From NCBI RefSeq assembly GCF_900141875.1, contig NZ_FQZE01000007.1, positions 1 to 64,000 on the forward strand: 64,000 bases of DNA. Direction: 5' to 3'. Below, piece by piece: positions 44,122 through 55,258 of the stretch (within the stretch, counting starts at the first letter, position 1; each line of letters opens with the position of its first letter). The position numbers and the translations under genes are program-made. The notes under the pieces were generated by a model. That model made no database searches. It was not told the origin of the DNA and saw nothing but the letters and a program-made list of their open reading frames with translations. This DNA is from Tangfeifania diversioriginum. Lineage in GTDB: Bacteria; Bacteroidota; Bacteroidia; Bacteroidales; Prolixibacteraceae.

Positions 44122-47100
44122 CTACCGAATATCTTTCTCAATAAACCCTGACCGGTCCGGTGGCTCGGGTGTATCCACTTTTTTCGGTGGATTTTCTTCC
44201 AGCTCTTGCAGTAAAACTTCCACTGCTTTTTCAAGCGAGGGGTCGTTGCCTTTGGCCAGTTCTTCGGGGCGGTCCATCACTTCAATGTCCGGGTAAACGC
44301 CAATTCCTTCAATAATCCACTCCCCGTTTTCATCAAATACCCCAAATTGCGGGACCGAAATGCTGCCGCCGTCAACCAGCGATGCATTGCCCGAAATACC
44401 AACCAGTCCGCCCCAGGTGCGGGTGCCAATGAGCTGTCCCAGACCTTTCTTTTTAAAGTAGTAGGGAAAAGCATCGCCACCCGATGAGGAATAGCCGTTA
44501 ATGAGCATAACCTTCGGTCCGTTGTGTGCAACTCCGGGAGTTTGCATCGGGTTCAGTCCGTTGCGTTGCCAGTAGCTCAGTGTTTTGCGCTCGAGCAAAT
44601 CGGCCATTACATCTGGGATGAAACCGCCACCGTTGTACCGATCGTCGATGATGAGCGCTTCCTTGTTGTGGTAGGCGTACATTCCCCTGAAAAGCTCGCG
44701 GTTACCTTCATACGAAGTATTTGGAACGTGAATGTAGCCAATCCGTCCGCCGGAAAGTTTTTCAACCATTTGGCGGCGTTTATTTACCCAGTCGAGGTAC
44801 ATGAGTTCCAGTTCGCTTTTTATAGGTTTTATGAGTGAAGTACGGGCATCGCTGCCATCCGCATTTTTTGAAACCGTAATCTCCATCAGTTCGTTTGCAC
44901 TGTTTTCCAGGAAGCGGTAAGGATTTTCACCGGTTTTAATTTCCTGTCCGTTCAGGCTGATGAGATAATCGCCTTCATTTACATCCACTCCAACTTCAGT
45001 AAGCGGTGAGCGGCGACTGTTGTTCCAGTTTTCGCCCGGATAAATTTCAGCAATGCGGAATCGGCCTGCATTTGAATCCGGTTCAAGATGCGCGCCCAGT
45101 AACCCGCCTTCCACGCGTTCAGGATTTTCAAAATCGCCCCAGTTCACATAAGCGTGCCCGGTGTTCGATTCGGAAACCATTTCGCTTAAAATATAGTCGA
45201 GGTCGGCACGATGTCCAACGTAAGGCAGCAGTTTGCTGTACTTGTCTTTAATGCTTTTCCAGTCCACTTCATGCAGATTTTCAACATAAAAATAATCGCG
45301 GAAAATGCGCCAGCCATCGTTGTAAATCTGGTTCCATTCCTTTATCGGGTCAATTTTCATATCCATATTTTCCAGGTTCAGCTTTCCGTCGCCGGATTTG
45401 ATTCCGGGTTTAATGGCGGTGATGCCAAAATTGCCGCCCGAGCGGTAAAGCATCGCTTTGCCATCGGCTGAAACCAGAGCCTGTCGTACTTTATCCATGA
45501 TTTCAGAGCTTTCTTCTTTCTCAATGTTGTATTTCTGCAACTTGGTGCCGGTAATGTACAGCAGGCCACCCTCAACTGCAGCGAGGTTACGGTAGTTGTC
45601 GGTACCCATCGGTAATGTCATTACGCGTTCGGTTATTCCTTCAAAATCAATTTTAACCTGAACAACCTCTTCACCGTTTCTATTTTCAGCCGAATTATTT
45701 TCTTTTTTCTGATCGTCAGTTTTAACCGGTTCGGTATCGTTTTTATCTTTCAGCAATTTGGGGCCGTCGGCCTGCAAAGCCACAGCATAAATGCGGGTGG
45801 CATTGTTATAAAGATAGTCGAATTCGAAACTCGAAAAATCGAGGTTGAAATCGCGGTTCGACAGGAAGAAAATGTACTCGCCGCCTGCCGAGAAAACGGG
45901 AGAATAATCGTTAAATGTATCTTCTGTCAGCTGGTGGTTTTCTTTTTCCTGAATGTTGTACACCCAAACAGCCGACTGTCCGTTGTCCGATTCTTTTGAA
46001 TAAACAACCCACCGGGAATCGGGCGAAAAGGAATAGTCTCTGATTTCGCTGGTGGCTCCTTTGGTGATGATGATTTCGTTTTCTGCCTCTACATCAAAAA
46101 GTTTCAGGTTCAGGGTGCGGTCGGAATACAGCAGGTATTTGCTGTCGGGCGACCACTCGCTGTCGTATTTCCAGGCCTGCGAACCGGAAGAAATCTGCAC
46201 CGGTTCTGCATCTTTGCTGTTTTCGAGCAGGTAAATTTCGTATTCGCCTGTGGCATCAGAGTAGTAAGCAATGTATTTCCCGTTGGGCGACCAGCTGGGA
46301 TAAATTTCGCGCACACCCTGCGTTTGTGTCAGGTTTTGGGTGATACCGTTTTCTGCCGGAACCGAAAAAATATCGCCGCGTGCGTCGAACAAAGCACGTT
46401 TTCCGGTGGGGGAAACAGCGTAACTGTGAATGTCGTCTTTCACATTTTTGAACCAGGGCAATCGGTTGGGATTATCATAATTGATATTCACTGTAATTTT
46501 TTCGGTTTCGCCGGAATCCAGGTTTGTTTTATAGAGAAATCCGCCGTTTTCAAAAACCAGCTGTCCGTTTTGACCGGAAGGCCACATCACGTCGTAGGTT
46601 GAAAAGTCAGTGATTTTTTCAGTTTCTTTGGTTTCGGTGTTGTAGCTGTAAATGTTCAGTTTTAAGTCGCGGTCCGATGCAAAAAAGATATTCCCGCCAT
46701 CCCACACCGGCCACTGGTCAGAACCGGTAAAATCAGTCATTTGTTCCGATGTATTGTTTTCAAGATCGTAAATCCAGAGTTCTGTGGCGCGTCCGCCTTT
46801 GTAGCGTTTCCATGTTCTGAACTCCCTGTCAACCGGCGTGAAACAAAGCTTTTTGGCATCGGGAGAGAAAACGGCGAACCCACCGTTGACAATTGGCAGC
46901 GGTTTTTCCATAGCGCCGTCAATACTTACCGTGAAATATTTTCCGTTTCGTTCACCGAATTCAGTCCGGTTGGAGCGGAACAGGATGTTTTTGCTGTCGG
47001 GTGTCCAGTCGAGCACCACATTGTCGAAACCGCCTCGCGGGGGCATCATGCCCACCGAATTGTACCAGGTGAGTTGTTTGGGTGTTCCGCCTTCTGCAGG

Positions 47101-47385
47101 CATCACAAAAACCTGCCGGTTGCCGGCATATTCGCCTGAAAAGGCAATCCATTTGCCATCGGGAGAAATTTTCGGGAACAGTTCCATTCCTTCGTGAGAC
47201 GTGAGCTGACGGGCATCGCCGCCGTTTGCATTTACAGTCCAGATATCTCCTGCATACACAAAGGCAACCAAATCGTTGTTGATATCGGGGAAGCGGAGTA
47301 AACCGGAGTCGTTTGCCGCATGGGCACTAAACGTTAAGCCTGCAATAAGCAGCAGGGCAACAGTGAGTTGTTTTATTTTTTGCAT
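44122..47385 (-). CDS. Tricorn-like S41-family peptidase
   Basis: 1087 residues from MQKIKQLTVA (signal peptide ending near AHA). Two beta-propeller regions of WD40/TolB type repeats (about 28-320 and 325-600: SPDGKWIAF, SPNGKYIAY, SPDSKYLLY), then a low-complexity charged stretch (about 580-610), a helical core, a PDZ domain (about 735-830) and an S41 catalytic domain with the serine in GYSSSGGDAF (about residue 966). Tricorn homologues degrade peptides in the periplasm. The full Asx/PDZ/S41 order is retained. It has no close neighbour in the same transcript. Confidence 0.9.
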   Translation of the reverse strand: MQKIKQLTVALLLIAGLTFSAHAANDSGLLRFPDINNDLVAFVYAGDIWTVNANGGDARQLTSHEGMELFPKISPDGKWIAFSGEYAGNRQVFVMPAEGGTPKQLTWYNSVGMMPPRGGFDNVVLDWTPDSKNILFRSNRTEFGERNGKYFTVSIDGAMEKPLPIVNGGFAVFSPDAKKLCFTPVDREFRTWKRYKGGRATELWIYDLENNTSEQMTDFTGSDQWPVWDGGNIFFASDRDLKLNIYSYNTETKETEKITDFSTYDVMWPSGQNGQLVFENGGFLYKTNLDSGETEKITVNINYDNPNRLPWFKNVKDDIHSYAVSPTGKRALFDARGDIFSVPAENGITQNLTQTQGVREIYPSWSPNGKYIAYYSDATGEYEIYLLENSKDAEPVQISSGSQAWKYDSEWSPDSKYLLYSDRTLNLKLFDVEAENEIIITKGATSEIRDYSFSPDSRWVVYSKESDNGQSAVWVYNIQEKENHQLTEDTFNDYSPVFSAGGEYIFFLSNRDFNLDFSSFEFDYLYNNATRIYAVALQADGPKLLKDKNDTEPVKTDDQKKENNSAENRNGEEVVQVKIDFEGITERVMTLPMGTDNYRNLAAVEGGLLYITGTKLQKYNIEKEESSEIMDKVRQALVSADGKAMLYRSGGNFGITAIKPGIKSGDGKLNLENMDMKIDPIKEWNQIYNDGWRIFRDYFYVENLHEVDWKSIKDKYSKLLPYVGHRADLDYILSEMVSESNTGHAYVNWGDFENPERVEGGLLGAHLEPDSNAGRFRIAEIYPGENWNNSRRSPLTEVGVDVNEGDYLISLNGQEIKTGENPYRFLENSANELMEITVSKNADGSDARTSLIKPIKSELELMYLDWVNKRRQMVEKLSGGRIGYIHVPNTSYEGNRELFRGMYAYHNKEALIIDDRYNGGGFIPDVMADLLERKTLSYWQRNGLNPMQTPGVAHNGPKVMLINGYSSSGGDAFPYYFKKKGLGQLIGTRTWGGLVGISGNASLVDGGSISVPQFGVFDENGEWIIEGIGVYPDIEVMDRPEELAKGNDPSLEKAVEVLLQELEENPPKKVDTPEPPDRSGFIEKDIR

Positions 47386-47526
47386 AGAAATTAATTTTAA
47401 ACTGTGACAAAATTTTTTGGAATTCCGAAGATACAAATTCACAGGAAACGGCGAAATGATTTTTTATTAACTGTCAAATCGCTTCTCACAACTCAACGGG
47501 TAACATAAAACAAATTAATAAGTTTT

Positions 47527-47554
47527 CCGTCAAGCGGCCAGAGCCGCTGGACGG
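47527..47554 (-). terminator. Hairpin after the GH94 gene
   Basis: CCGTCAAGCGGC and GCCGCTGGACGG form a 12-bp stem with one mismatch, 4 nt after the minus-strand stop at 47559. No U tract follows; it may still terminate or protect the mRNA. Confidence 0.55.
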
Positions 47555-47558
47555 ATTG

Positions 47559-49991
47559 TTATCCCATTACCACTTTTACGTTGCAGGAGCTTTTCTTTTG
47601 GACCGGAATTTTATTTCCATTTATTTTTTTTCCGTCCACCCACAACTCTTTTATTCCTTTTGAAATATGAAATGGGTTCATCACTTTAATATTGAAAGTA
47701 GTTCCCCTGAATTTTCGCTGAATGTTGAATCCGTCCCAGTTTTTGGGAATGCAGGGATTTATAACCAGTCCGTTGTAATGGGGCTGAATTCCAAGGATAT
47801 GTTGCGATACGGCAAAAAAGTTCCATGCTGCGGTTCCGGTGAGCCACGAGTTTTTGGCTTCCCCCGGTTTCCAGGCATCTTTACCGGCAATCATCTGGGC
47901 ATAAACGTAAGGTTCCGTGCGGTGCAAATCGCTAATTTCTTCCAAATAAGCGGGAGATATTTTTTTGTAGTATTCAAACGCCTGTTCACCGTTTCCGGCA
48001 GCGGTTTCCCCAATCATAATCCAGGGATTGTTGTGGCAGAAAATGCCTGCGTTTTCTTTGTACCCTTCAGGATAACTGGTAATTTCCCCCTTGCTGAGAT
48101 CATATTCAGAATAAGGAGGATGATTGAGCACAATACCGTATTTGCTGTCGAGGTGCTTGTTTACTGAATCGAGCGCCATTCGCGACCAGCCTTTATCTTT
48201 GCCAATTTCGGCCATGGTGCAGAATCCGTTAGATTCGATGAAAATTTTTCCTTCTTCGCATTCGTTGCTGCCAATTTTTTTCCCGAAAAAGTCGTAGGCA
48301 CGCAAAAACCAGTCGCCGTCCCAGCCATGTTTTTCAATGGCCGTTTTCATTTTGTTTACTTCCTCCAAAACCTGGCGGGCTTCATTTTCTTTTTCCAGGA
48401 TTTGCAGCAGTTCAGCATAATCATTTCCGTACAGGACAAACATGCCGGCAATCATCACCGACTCAGCCGCGCCACCCGATTTGTTTTCGGTAGTTTGAAA
48501 CGACTCATCGGGATTGGTGGAAAAACAGTTGAGGTTGAGGCAGTCGTTCCAGTCGGCCCGCCCGATAAGCGGCAACCCGTGCGGCCCTGGGTTGTTCGCT
48601 GTATGCAAAAAAGATTGGCTCAGGTGATCGAGCAGCGGCTGTGCTTTCGATTCGTCATTTTCATAGGGGACATTTTCTTTTAGAATGGAAAAATCGCCGG
48701 TTTCTTTTATATATGAAGTTGTGGAAAGAATTAGCCAGAGCGGGTCGTCATTAAAATTGCCGCCAATATCGGCATTTCCTTTTTTGGTGAGCGGTTGATA
48801 CTGGTGCCAGGCTCCGCCGTCTTCGAGTTGCGTGGCAGCCAAATCCAAAATCCGTTCGCGGGCTTTTTCGGGAATGAGGTGTACAAATCCAATCAAATCC
48901 TGGTTTGAATCGCGGAATCCCATGCCACGGCCAATTCCCGACTCAAAGTAGGAGGCCGAGCGCGACATGTTGAATGTGACCATGTTCTGGTACTGATTCC
49001 AAATGTTTACCATCCGGTCAAGTCGTTCGTCATGGCTGTTTATCTGGTAATTCGAAAGCAGTTCATTCCAGTATTCTTTTAGTTTTTGCAGTTCTGCATC
49101 CACATTTTCAGCAGTGGCAAATTGTTGTATTAACCCGCGGGCTTTTGTTTTATTGATTACTTTTTTCGATTCCCATTTCTCATTCTCCTCGTTTTCAACG
49201 TAACCAAGCAGAAAAATCAGCTCTTTTTCTTCACCGGGATTCAGTTCAATTTCCAAGTAATGCGAAGCAACCGGCGACCAGCCATGCGCTACCGAGTTAT
49301 TGGGTGTTCCCTGGCTGACCACTTCCGGATCGGCAAACGCGTTGTACAACCCCACAAATGATTCACGGTCAGTATCGAAACCATCAATTTTTTTATTTAC
49401 TGAATAGAACGCGAAGTGGTTTCGCCTTTCGCGGTATTCGGTTTTGTGGTAAATGGTTGAGCCGTCAACTTCCACTTCGCCGGTGTTGTAATTTCGCTGA
49501 AAGTTGGTCATATCGTCGAGGGCATTCCACAAGTTCCACTCCACATAAGAAAACAGCTTGAAACTTTTCGTTTCTGCCGAGTGGTTTTTAAGTTTTACTT
49601 TTTGAATTTCAACGGGCTTATCTAAAGGCACAAAAAAAGTAATGTCGGCAGATAACTGGTTTTTTGCTCCTGAAATCTTTGTATAACCAAGCCCGTGCCG
49701 GCACTCATAATTATCGAGTTCGGTTTTTACCGGTTTCCAGCCCGGCGACCAAATGGTTTCATTTTCTTTTATGTAAAAATACCTCCCGTTATCGTCGATG
49801 GGCACATTGTTGTAGCGGAAACGGGTAATTCGCCTGAACCGCGGGTCTTTGGAAAAACAGTACCCACCAGCTGTGTTGGAAATCAGGCTGAAAAAATCAT
49901 CGTTGCCGAGGTAATTAATCCAGGGCCAGGGTGTTTTTGGGGTTGTAATGACGTATTCACGCGAATTATCGTCGAAAAAGCCGTATTGCAT
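47559..49991 (-). CDS. GH94 phosphorylase (cellobiose/cellodextrin phosphorylase type)
   Basis: An 810-residue cytosolic protein with no signal peptide. N-terminal beta-sandwich ([25 protein letters not shown]), helical linker, (alpha/alpha)6 barrel with the general acid in RADWNDCLN (D483), and a C-terminal jelly roll. It phosphorolyses beta-glucobiosides such as cellobiose to glucose-1-phosphate and a sugar. The substrate specificity is uncertain (cellobiose, cellodextrin, laminaribiose or chitobiose). The gene is the second of a probable pair with the upstream esterase (start of the esterase transcript at 52019). Confidence 0.9.
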   Translation of the reverse strand: MQYGFFDDNSREYVITTPKTPWPWINYLGNDDFFSLISNTAGGYCFSKDPRFRRITRFRYNNVPIDDNGRYFYIKENETIWSPGWKPVKTELDNYECRHGLGYTKISGAKNQLSADITFFVPLDKPVEIQKVKLKNHSAETKSFKLFSYVEWNLWNALDDMTNFQRNYNTGEVEVDGSTIYHKTEYRERRNHFAFYSVNKKIDGFDTDRESFVGLYNAFADPEVVSQGTPNNSVAHGWSPVASHYLEIELNPGEEKELIFLLGYVENEENEKWESKKVINKTKARGLIQQFATAENVDAELQKLKEYWNELLSNYQINSHDERLDRMVNIWNQYQNMVTFNMSRSASYFESGIGRGMGFRDSNQDLIGFVHLIPEKARERILDLAATQLEDGGAWHQYQPLTKKGNADIGGNFNDDPLWLILSTTSYIKETGDFSILKENVPYENDESKAQPLLDHLSQSFLHTANNPGPHGLPLIGRADWNDCLNLNCFSTNPDESFQTTENKSGGAAESVMIAGMFVLYGNDYAELLQILEKENEARQVLEEVNKMKTAIEKHGWDGDWFLRAYDFFGKKIGSNECEEGKIFIESNGFCTMAEIGKDKGWSRMALDSVNKHLDSKYGIVLNHPPYSEYDLSKGEITSYPEGYKENAGIFCHNNPWIMIGETAAGNGEQAFEYYKKISPAYLEEISDLHRTEPYVYAQMIAGKDAWKPGEAKNSWLTGTAAWNFFAVSQHILGIQPHYNGLVINPCIPKNWDGFNIQRKFRGTTFNIKVMNPFHISKGIKELWVDGKKINGNKIPVQKKSSCNVKVVMG

Positions 49992-50060
49992 TTTGTTTGA
50001 TTAAATATAAAGATACACAAAAGTAATTCATATTGTAATTCAAACAAAAAGAAAAGTGAA

Positions 50061-52019
50061 TTATTTGGTAATTCCCGGCCAGTCGTCGGTTCGGAACGGA
50101 TTGGCAGGTAATCCTTCATTGTTGTACAAATTCACATCATCGGGATTATCGGCCCAGCCATAGCGCACAGCCACCGGGTTTGGCACCTCATCAGCATAAA
50201 CAACAAGAGTATTCTCGTTTACCAGTTCAGCTTTTGCCCAATGGAAATTTTTGTCGGCGCCGGCAATGGAAAACCCTTTGATGTAGCCGTATTTATCATT
50301 GATTTTCAGCCCTGAACCAATTTTAGAAAATTTGATGAAAGCTTTCCCGTTTCTAAATTCAACAGATTCGTACATGGGACCAGAATTCACCACATCTCTG
50401 TTGTATGCAATTTTAAAGGCATCGAGAGCCAGGCGTTTGCCCACGTCCTGTTTGTTTTTCGGGTGAATGTCATCGGCTTCACCAATATCAATAGCCAGTG
50501 CCATACCAGTGTTGGGCAAACTGAGTGTCATGGTTTGGGCTTCGCGCAGTTCGGCCCATGAACTTTCACCTGGCTGTTCCTGTGGTTGCATGTAATTGGC
50601 CAACGAAACAAAAAGAAATGGGAAATTCCCCTGCTGCCAGTGATTGCGCCAGTCGTTTATCAGTGAAGGAAAAATTCGTTGATATTGTTTAGCACGGCCG
50701 GCATTCGATTCGCCCTGGTACCAGATGGCGCCTTTTATACCGTATGGTACCAGTGGCTTGATCATGGCGTTGTACAAAAGCGTGGGGTAGGAGTTTGGGC
50801 CAACATTTACGGCACCGACTTCAGCTTTCGATATGCGGAATTTCCAATCGCCTGAAATATCTTTCTTTTCATTTCCGATGGCCAGGAACTGGTTTTCAGA
50901 ATTTCCCCAAATACCGCCGTTTCCGCCAGTATCGTGCACGCGAACCACAATCATATTGTTGCCTGGTTTCAGGTATTTCTTATCGATGGAATAGATGCGT
51001 TCTTCGTCGTACATGTTTTCGGTTCTGCCAATTTCAATGCCGTTGAAAAAGGTGATGTCGGAGTCGTCTATTTTACCGAGGTGAAGTGTCAGGTTGGAGT
51101 TGGTTTGTTCTTCGTTGAGCGTAATTTTTTTGCGGTACCAGCCAATTCCGTCAATATCAACGTATCCCTGGTTTTCCCAGTACATGGGCGTTTTTATGCT
51201 CCTCCAGTTGCCGTCGTTGTAATCCAGTCCTGTCCAAACCGGTTCGCCGTCAACCACGCCTTTGTCTTCGGTTGGGACTTCGCCTCCCAGGATTTCTCTG
51301 ATTTGCTCAAGTTTGGCCTGGCGGTACTGTTCCAGATTCATCTGCTGCAATTCAGTTAGCTGATTCTTAAAATCAGGATCATCGCTTATGGTGTTTCCGC
51401 TTATCCAGGTTTCGGCCACGGTTCCTCCCCACGATGAGTGAATTAACCCGACGGGCACTTCCAGCTTTTCGTGCAAATCGCGACCAAAAAAATAGGCCAC
51501 AGCAGAGAAAGCACCAACAGTTTCGGGAGAGCATTCCACCCATTCGCCGTCGCTAATGTCATTCTGCGGAAACTGAGCCACAGCTTTGGGAACGGTAAAA
51601 AGCCGGATGGAAGGGAAGCTGGCTGCTGTAATCTCCTCTTCGGCGTTATTGCATTGGTCAACGCGCATTTCCATGTTCGACTGACCTGAAGCAATCCAAA
51701 CTTCACCCACCATCACATTTGTAAATTCAACGGTATTTTTGCCGTTTATTGTCAGCGTATGTGGCCCTCCGTATTTCTGAACCGGCAGTTTTATTATCCA
51801 GTTTCCATCCTTATCGGCACGTGTCCTTACCGTTTCGTTGTTAAATGTTACGCGGATACGTTCATTTTTATCGGCCCAACCCCAGACGGGAATTTCAATT
51901 CCCTGCTGCAAAACCATGTTGGAGCTGAATATTTTAGGTAGCGTTACATCTGCTTTTGAAGTAAAACTGATTAGTATTCCGAAGGTTAAAAACAGTATTC
52001 CAAACCGCAATATTTTCAT
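50061..52019 (-). CDS. Exported sialate O-acetylesterase-like (SGNH) carbohydrate esterase
   Basis: 652 residues with a signal peptide (about 1-22). SGNH hydrolase: nucleophile S114 in GQSNM, further blocks HSSWGGTVAETW (about 190-201) and DDIHPKNKQDVG with the catalytic histidine (about 520). A beta-sandwich insert at about 250-380 (jelly-roll, KITLNEEQ onwards) matches the CE20 type acetylesterases. It removes acetyl groups from sialic acid or plant glycans in the periplasm. 69 nt upstream of the GH94 gene on the same strand, so an operon is plausible. Confidence 0.88.
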   Translation of the reverse strand: MKILRFGILFLTFGILISFTSKADVTLPKIFSSNMVLQQGIEIPVWGWADKNERIRVTFNNETVRTRADKDGNWIIKLPVQKYGGPHTLTINGKNTVEFTNVMVGEVWIASGQSNMEMRVDQCNNAEEEITAASFPSIRLFTVPKAVAQFPQNDISDGEWVECSPETVGAFSAVAYFFGRDLHEKLEVPVGLIHSSWGGTVAETWISGNTISDDPDFKNQLTELQQMNLEQYRQAKLEQIREILGGEVPTEDKGVVDGEPVWTGLDYNDGNWRSIKTPMYWENQGYVDIDGIGWYRKKITLNEEQTNSNLTLHLGKIDDSDITFFNGIEIGRTENMYDEERIYSIDKKYLKPGNNMIVVRVHDTGGNGGIWGNSENQFLAIGNEKKDISGDWKFRISKAEVGAVNVGPNSYPTLLYNAMIKPLVPYGIKGAIWYQGESNAGRAKQYQRIFPSLINDWRNHWQQGNFPFLFVSLANYMQPQEQPGESSWAELREAQTMTLSLPNTGMALAIDIGEADDIHPKNKQDVGKRLALDAFKIAYNRDVVNSGPMYESVEFRNGKAFIKFSKIGSGLKINDKYGYIKGFSIAGADKNFHWAKAELVNENTLVVYADEVPNPVAVRYGWADNPDDVNLYNNEGLPANPFRTDDWPGITK

Positions 52020-52197
52020 TTTTTGATTTTTTAATTTTGATTAAAACTATTAAAAATATTTATGAAAATGCAGGTTGTACTGAAGTTTTGCCAATGTGTT
52101 AGTCGTTATATTTTCATACACAACCGGATAAGTTAAAGTTATCTGCATTCATTTTTTTTATGTTGAACTGATTTCAGGCACTTTTCAGTTTTGGGTT

Positions 52198-52959
52198 TCA
52201 TTCCTGCAGCAAATAATTGATTTTTACAGGAACACTTCCTCTTTCGCTCAGCCTGATAATCCAGAACACTATTTTTATCCAGATTTTCGGATTGGTTACA
52301 ATTTCAGATTTAGCTGCAATAATTGAATCTCTTTCATAAATGCATTCTTCCCATTTTTCAATTGGGGTTTTCCAAAGGTTTTCAGCGAACTTCCAAGCAC
52401 CATCGCGAGCCAGTTCCATACTGAAGTCAACCAGATGATTGTCCAGTTTCCCGGTTCTGGCAAGTATCTTTTTCAGAAAAGGCCAGATTGAAGAGAGGTT
52501 ATTCTGAACGCGGTTTACCTGCATCGATAAAATATTGTTAATCCGGAAGAAATCGTTTTTGAGAAGCTGAATGTCAGAGTTTCGCGAGATTTCGGCAGCG
52601 GCAATTCCCAAATCGAAGTTGATGTGTGCGTGCATTCCCATCAGCAAATGCTGCAAAACCACCGGCGATTGTTTTTCAGAAAACCGAAAAGCTGCGTCCC
52701 ATGACTGGCTGACGTTTTGGCCGTTTTGCCAGGCGTGCCATGCATCGATGTACCTTTTGGCAAAAACCACATCCAGCCTTTTCATCCGGGCACCATCATC
52801 AAAATAGTTATTTTCAATTCCTTGTTTTACTTCGAAAGTTACCTGCCTGTAAAGCGCAGCAAAATAACCGCATGTGTCGTTTTGAGTCACTGACTGGAAA
52901 ATAATTTTATCCAACGATTCCAGTACATCGTCAATTGTGGTTATTTTTCCGACATTCAT
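52198..52959 (-). CDS. DUF5995 family protein
   Basis: A 253-residue, mainly helical protein. The characteristic segment LLMGMHAHINFDLGIAA (about 105-121) with conserved histidines (MHAHIN), suggesting metal or cofactor binding, defines the family; its function is unknown. The C-terminus has a short hydrophobic segment (about 227-236). No signal peptide. Its own transcription unit or the tail of the kinase unit: the gap to the histidine kinase is 58 nt. Confidence 0.75.
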   Translation of the reverse strand: MNVGKITTIDDVLESLDKIIFQSVTQNDTCGYFAALYRQVTFEVKQGIENNYFDDGARMKRLDVVFAKRYIDAWHAWQNGQNVSQSWDAAFRFSEKQSPVVLQHLLMGMHAHINFDLGIAAAEISRNSDIQLLKNDFFRINNILSMQVNRVQNNLSSIWPFLKKILARTGKLDNHLVDFSMELARDGAWKFAENLWKTPIEKWEECIYERDSIIAAKSEIVTNPKIWIKIVFWIIRLSERGSVPVKINYLLQE

Positions 52960-53017
52960 TCTACCTGTATTCAGTTATTTAAAGGCACGTCAATCAAATG
53001 TGTTTTGTCCATCGTGG

Positions 53018-54283
53018 TTAAAATCTGATGGTAAAACGGGTACCTTCACCAGGGCTACTTGCTATTTCAACTTTTGCATTGTTTTTATCCAGGAAATTTT
53101 TGGTTAGCATCAACCCTATTCCGGCACTGTCTTCACCAGCGGTTCCTGTTTTCCTGTGTTCCTTATTGTAAGTAAAAAGTTTTTCAACCAGGTTTTTGTC
53201 CATGCCAATTCCGGTGTCTTCTATTTCAACAGTCTGGCCGTTTTTATGCTGGTGAACTGTGAGTATGATCTGCCCCCCTTTTTGTGTATATTTTACAGCA
53301 TTCGAAAGTATGTTTCTCAAACTTACTTTTATCATATTTTCATCGGCATCGACCATTACTTTATCACTGCTGTAATTTTTTACCAGTTGAATCTCCTTCA
53401 TCGAAATGGAATAGTGGAAATAGTAGAGCAGATTCTCGATTTGATCGATGATATTATATTTCGATTTGACGGGTTTTAATTCAACCATATCGTTTTTCGA
53501 CCAGGTTAACAGGTTATCGAGCATCTGAAAAGAATACCCTGATTTTTCGTTCAAAGTTTTGAGCAACATTTTTAATTTTTCTGAACTGTATTTGTCGAAG
53601 TTTTCGATAATAATTTTCAGTAATTCATTGATCGTACCGATTCCACCTCTCACATCGTGCGATATGAGTGAAAGAAACTGCGATTTGTTTTGATTCAACT
53701 GCGCTAACTTTTGGTTTTTCTCTTCGAGTTGCTGTCGGGTAATCAGTTGTTCGAGATCGGTTTCAATTAAAAGTTTTACCTGTTGCACCAGTTCCGTATA
53801 ATTTTCATTGTAATGATTTTCTTTATTATCGAGCAGGCAAACTGTTCCAAAAACTTCGCCATCGGGCCAGTTGATTGGAAACCCAAGGTAGGAGACCATG
53901 TTGATGTCCACATCCGGATTATTTGTACTCCAGACCCCATTTTTTGTGGCATCCGGAATTAGTAATTTCTTTTGTGTACCAATTACCGTTTCACAATATA
54001 ATCCGTAAGCCAGCTTGGTTTCTTCACCTTTTTTATAAGGATTCCCATCGGTCCCGCTTTTTAAAAATACTTCGATTGAATTTTCGTTTAACCGCATTAT
54101 CAGGGCTGAGGGAACATCTACAATTTTGGCAACTGTATCGATCAGCGATTGCCATTTTTTCAGAACAGAGGTTTTAATTTCGGGTTTTAGCTCTGAGGTT
54201 ATATTAACCTTTTTCGATTCATTTTTACTCCTGACAGTAATCTGGGAATATTTTGCTGTTTTTGCCTGTTCGTTTTCAGTCAT
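53018..54283 (-). CDS. GAF-domain sensor histidine kinase
   Basis: 421 residues from MTENEQAK; the alternative start at 54319 would overlap the upstream gene further. GAF domain (about 40-165), coiled-coil (about 178-200), HisKA with H209 in FLSLISHDVRGG, and HATPase with N box NILSNAVKY, G1 EDTGIGMD and G2 AGIGLML. No transmembrane helix, so it is cytosolic or associates with its neighbour. It overlaps the membrane-protein gene by 8 bp (ATGACTGA), implying translational coupling. A response regulator is not adjacent. Confidence 0.92.
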   Translation of the reverse strand: MTENEQAKTAKYSQITVRSKNESKKVNITSELKPEIKTSVLKKWQSLIDTVAKIVDVPSALIMRLNENSIEVFLKSGTDGNPYKKGEETKLAYGLYCETVIGTQKKLLIPDATKNGVWSTNNPDVDINMVSYLGFPINWPDGEVFGTVCLLDNKENHYNENYTELVQQVKLLIETDLEQLITRQQLEEKNQKLAQLNQNKSQFLSLISHDVRGGIGTINELLKIIIENFDKYSSEKLKMLLKTLNEKSGYSFQMLDNLLTWSKNDMVELKPVKSKYNIIDQIENLLYYFHYSISMKEIQLVKNYSSDKVMVDADENMIKVSLRNILSNAVKYTQKGGQIILTVHQHKNGQTVEIEDTGIGMDKNLVEKLFTYNKEHRKTGTAGEDSAGIGLMLTKNFLDKNNAKVEIASSPGEGTRFTIRF

Positions 54284-55241
54284 AGTTTTGTAAAATGAAT
54301 TTGTGTTGTTTATAACCAATTTTTTGGTGGTATTGTTTTGGGTTTAAGAATTTTAATCGAATTTTTTTTTGCTGCTTTTTATTTCTCAACCTAACTATTC
54401 CCGAAACAATCGTATATACACTCAGCCAAATCAGTAGTTGTATCAAAAAATTGCGAGTAAAAAAATTGTCGCTGTTAGTTATGTAATAATGGCCGTTGGT
54501 TCCCACCAGGTAATGAAAAACGGTGCCAAACGGATAGCCAATAGTGAATGCAGTAATAATAATTTCTTTTGAAACTGATTTTATATTTTTCCACACATAA
54601 AAAATTGACGTAAAACCAAGAATTCCGAAACACAATGCACATATAATCAGAAAAATGGTAAGTTGGGGCGGCGACAAAAAGTGGAAGTTTGAAGCCAATG
54701 TGGAAGACATTATCATTATCAGCGCCAGCGCCACTCCATCAATTCCGTACAACAGAATTTTTAGCATCTTTTCGCCTGCTAATTCCACAGTTTTCAAAAC
54801 AACAGCCAATCCGAGTAGTGTGGCGAGTAAAACTTTCAGCGCATGTAAAAATGGTAAAACCGGGTGGTTCAGAGTCATTGTGATGATGAGTGTTCCGGCA
54901 GTTAAAACCGGGAAACTGAACAGCAATACATGTTTTAAGGCCGGAGGAGTGAAATTATTCTTTGCACGAGACAGAATGAAGCTGACAGGAAAATAAATTA
55001 GCAGCACAAAACCGCAGGCGACAAGTCCGCTCATCCAGTAACGGCTGGCGGTTACAAAACTGAATGGCGAAGTGTCGGGCACCCTTGGCGCCATGTTGTG
55101 GAAGTATAAAAAAACTTCGTATCGGTCGGCAATAACAAACCAGTAATAAAATAACGAAAGAATGATAATGCAGGGGGGAAGTGCATAAACAGCTACTTTA
55201 AACAGGTCAGGTTTAGATTTTGCCGGTTTTATTACATTCAT
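54276..55241 (-). CDS. Polytopic membrane protein of unknown family
   Basis: A 321-residue protein with about seven to eight hydrophobic helices (about 17-38, 65-88, 105-125, 130-152, 165-185, 193-215, 230-250, 272-292) and a basic C-terminal tail. Coupled by overlap to the histidine kinase, it may be the membrane sensor for it (inference). I do not recognise the family. Confidence 0.75.
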   Translation of the reverse strand: MNVIKPAKSKPDLFKVAVYALPPCIIILSLFYYWFVIADRYEVFLYFHNMAPRVPDTSPFSFVTASRYWMSGLVACGFVLLIYFPVSFILSRAKNNFTPPALKHVLLFSFPVLTAGTLIITMTLNHPVLPFLHALKVLLATLLGLAVVLKTVELAGEKMLKILLYGIDGVALALIMIMSSTLASNFHFLSPPQLTIFLIICALCFGILGFTSIFYVWKNIKSVSKEIIITAFTIGYPFGTVFHYLVGTNGHYYITNSDNFFTRNFLIQLLIWLSVYTIVSGIVRLRNKKQQKKIRLKFLNPKQYHQKIGYKQHKFILQNYD

Positions 55242-55258
55242 TTCATTTTTAAGTTTTT

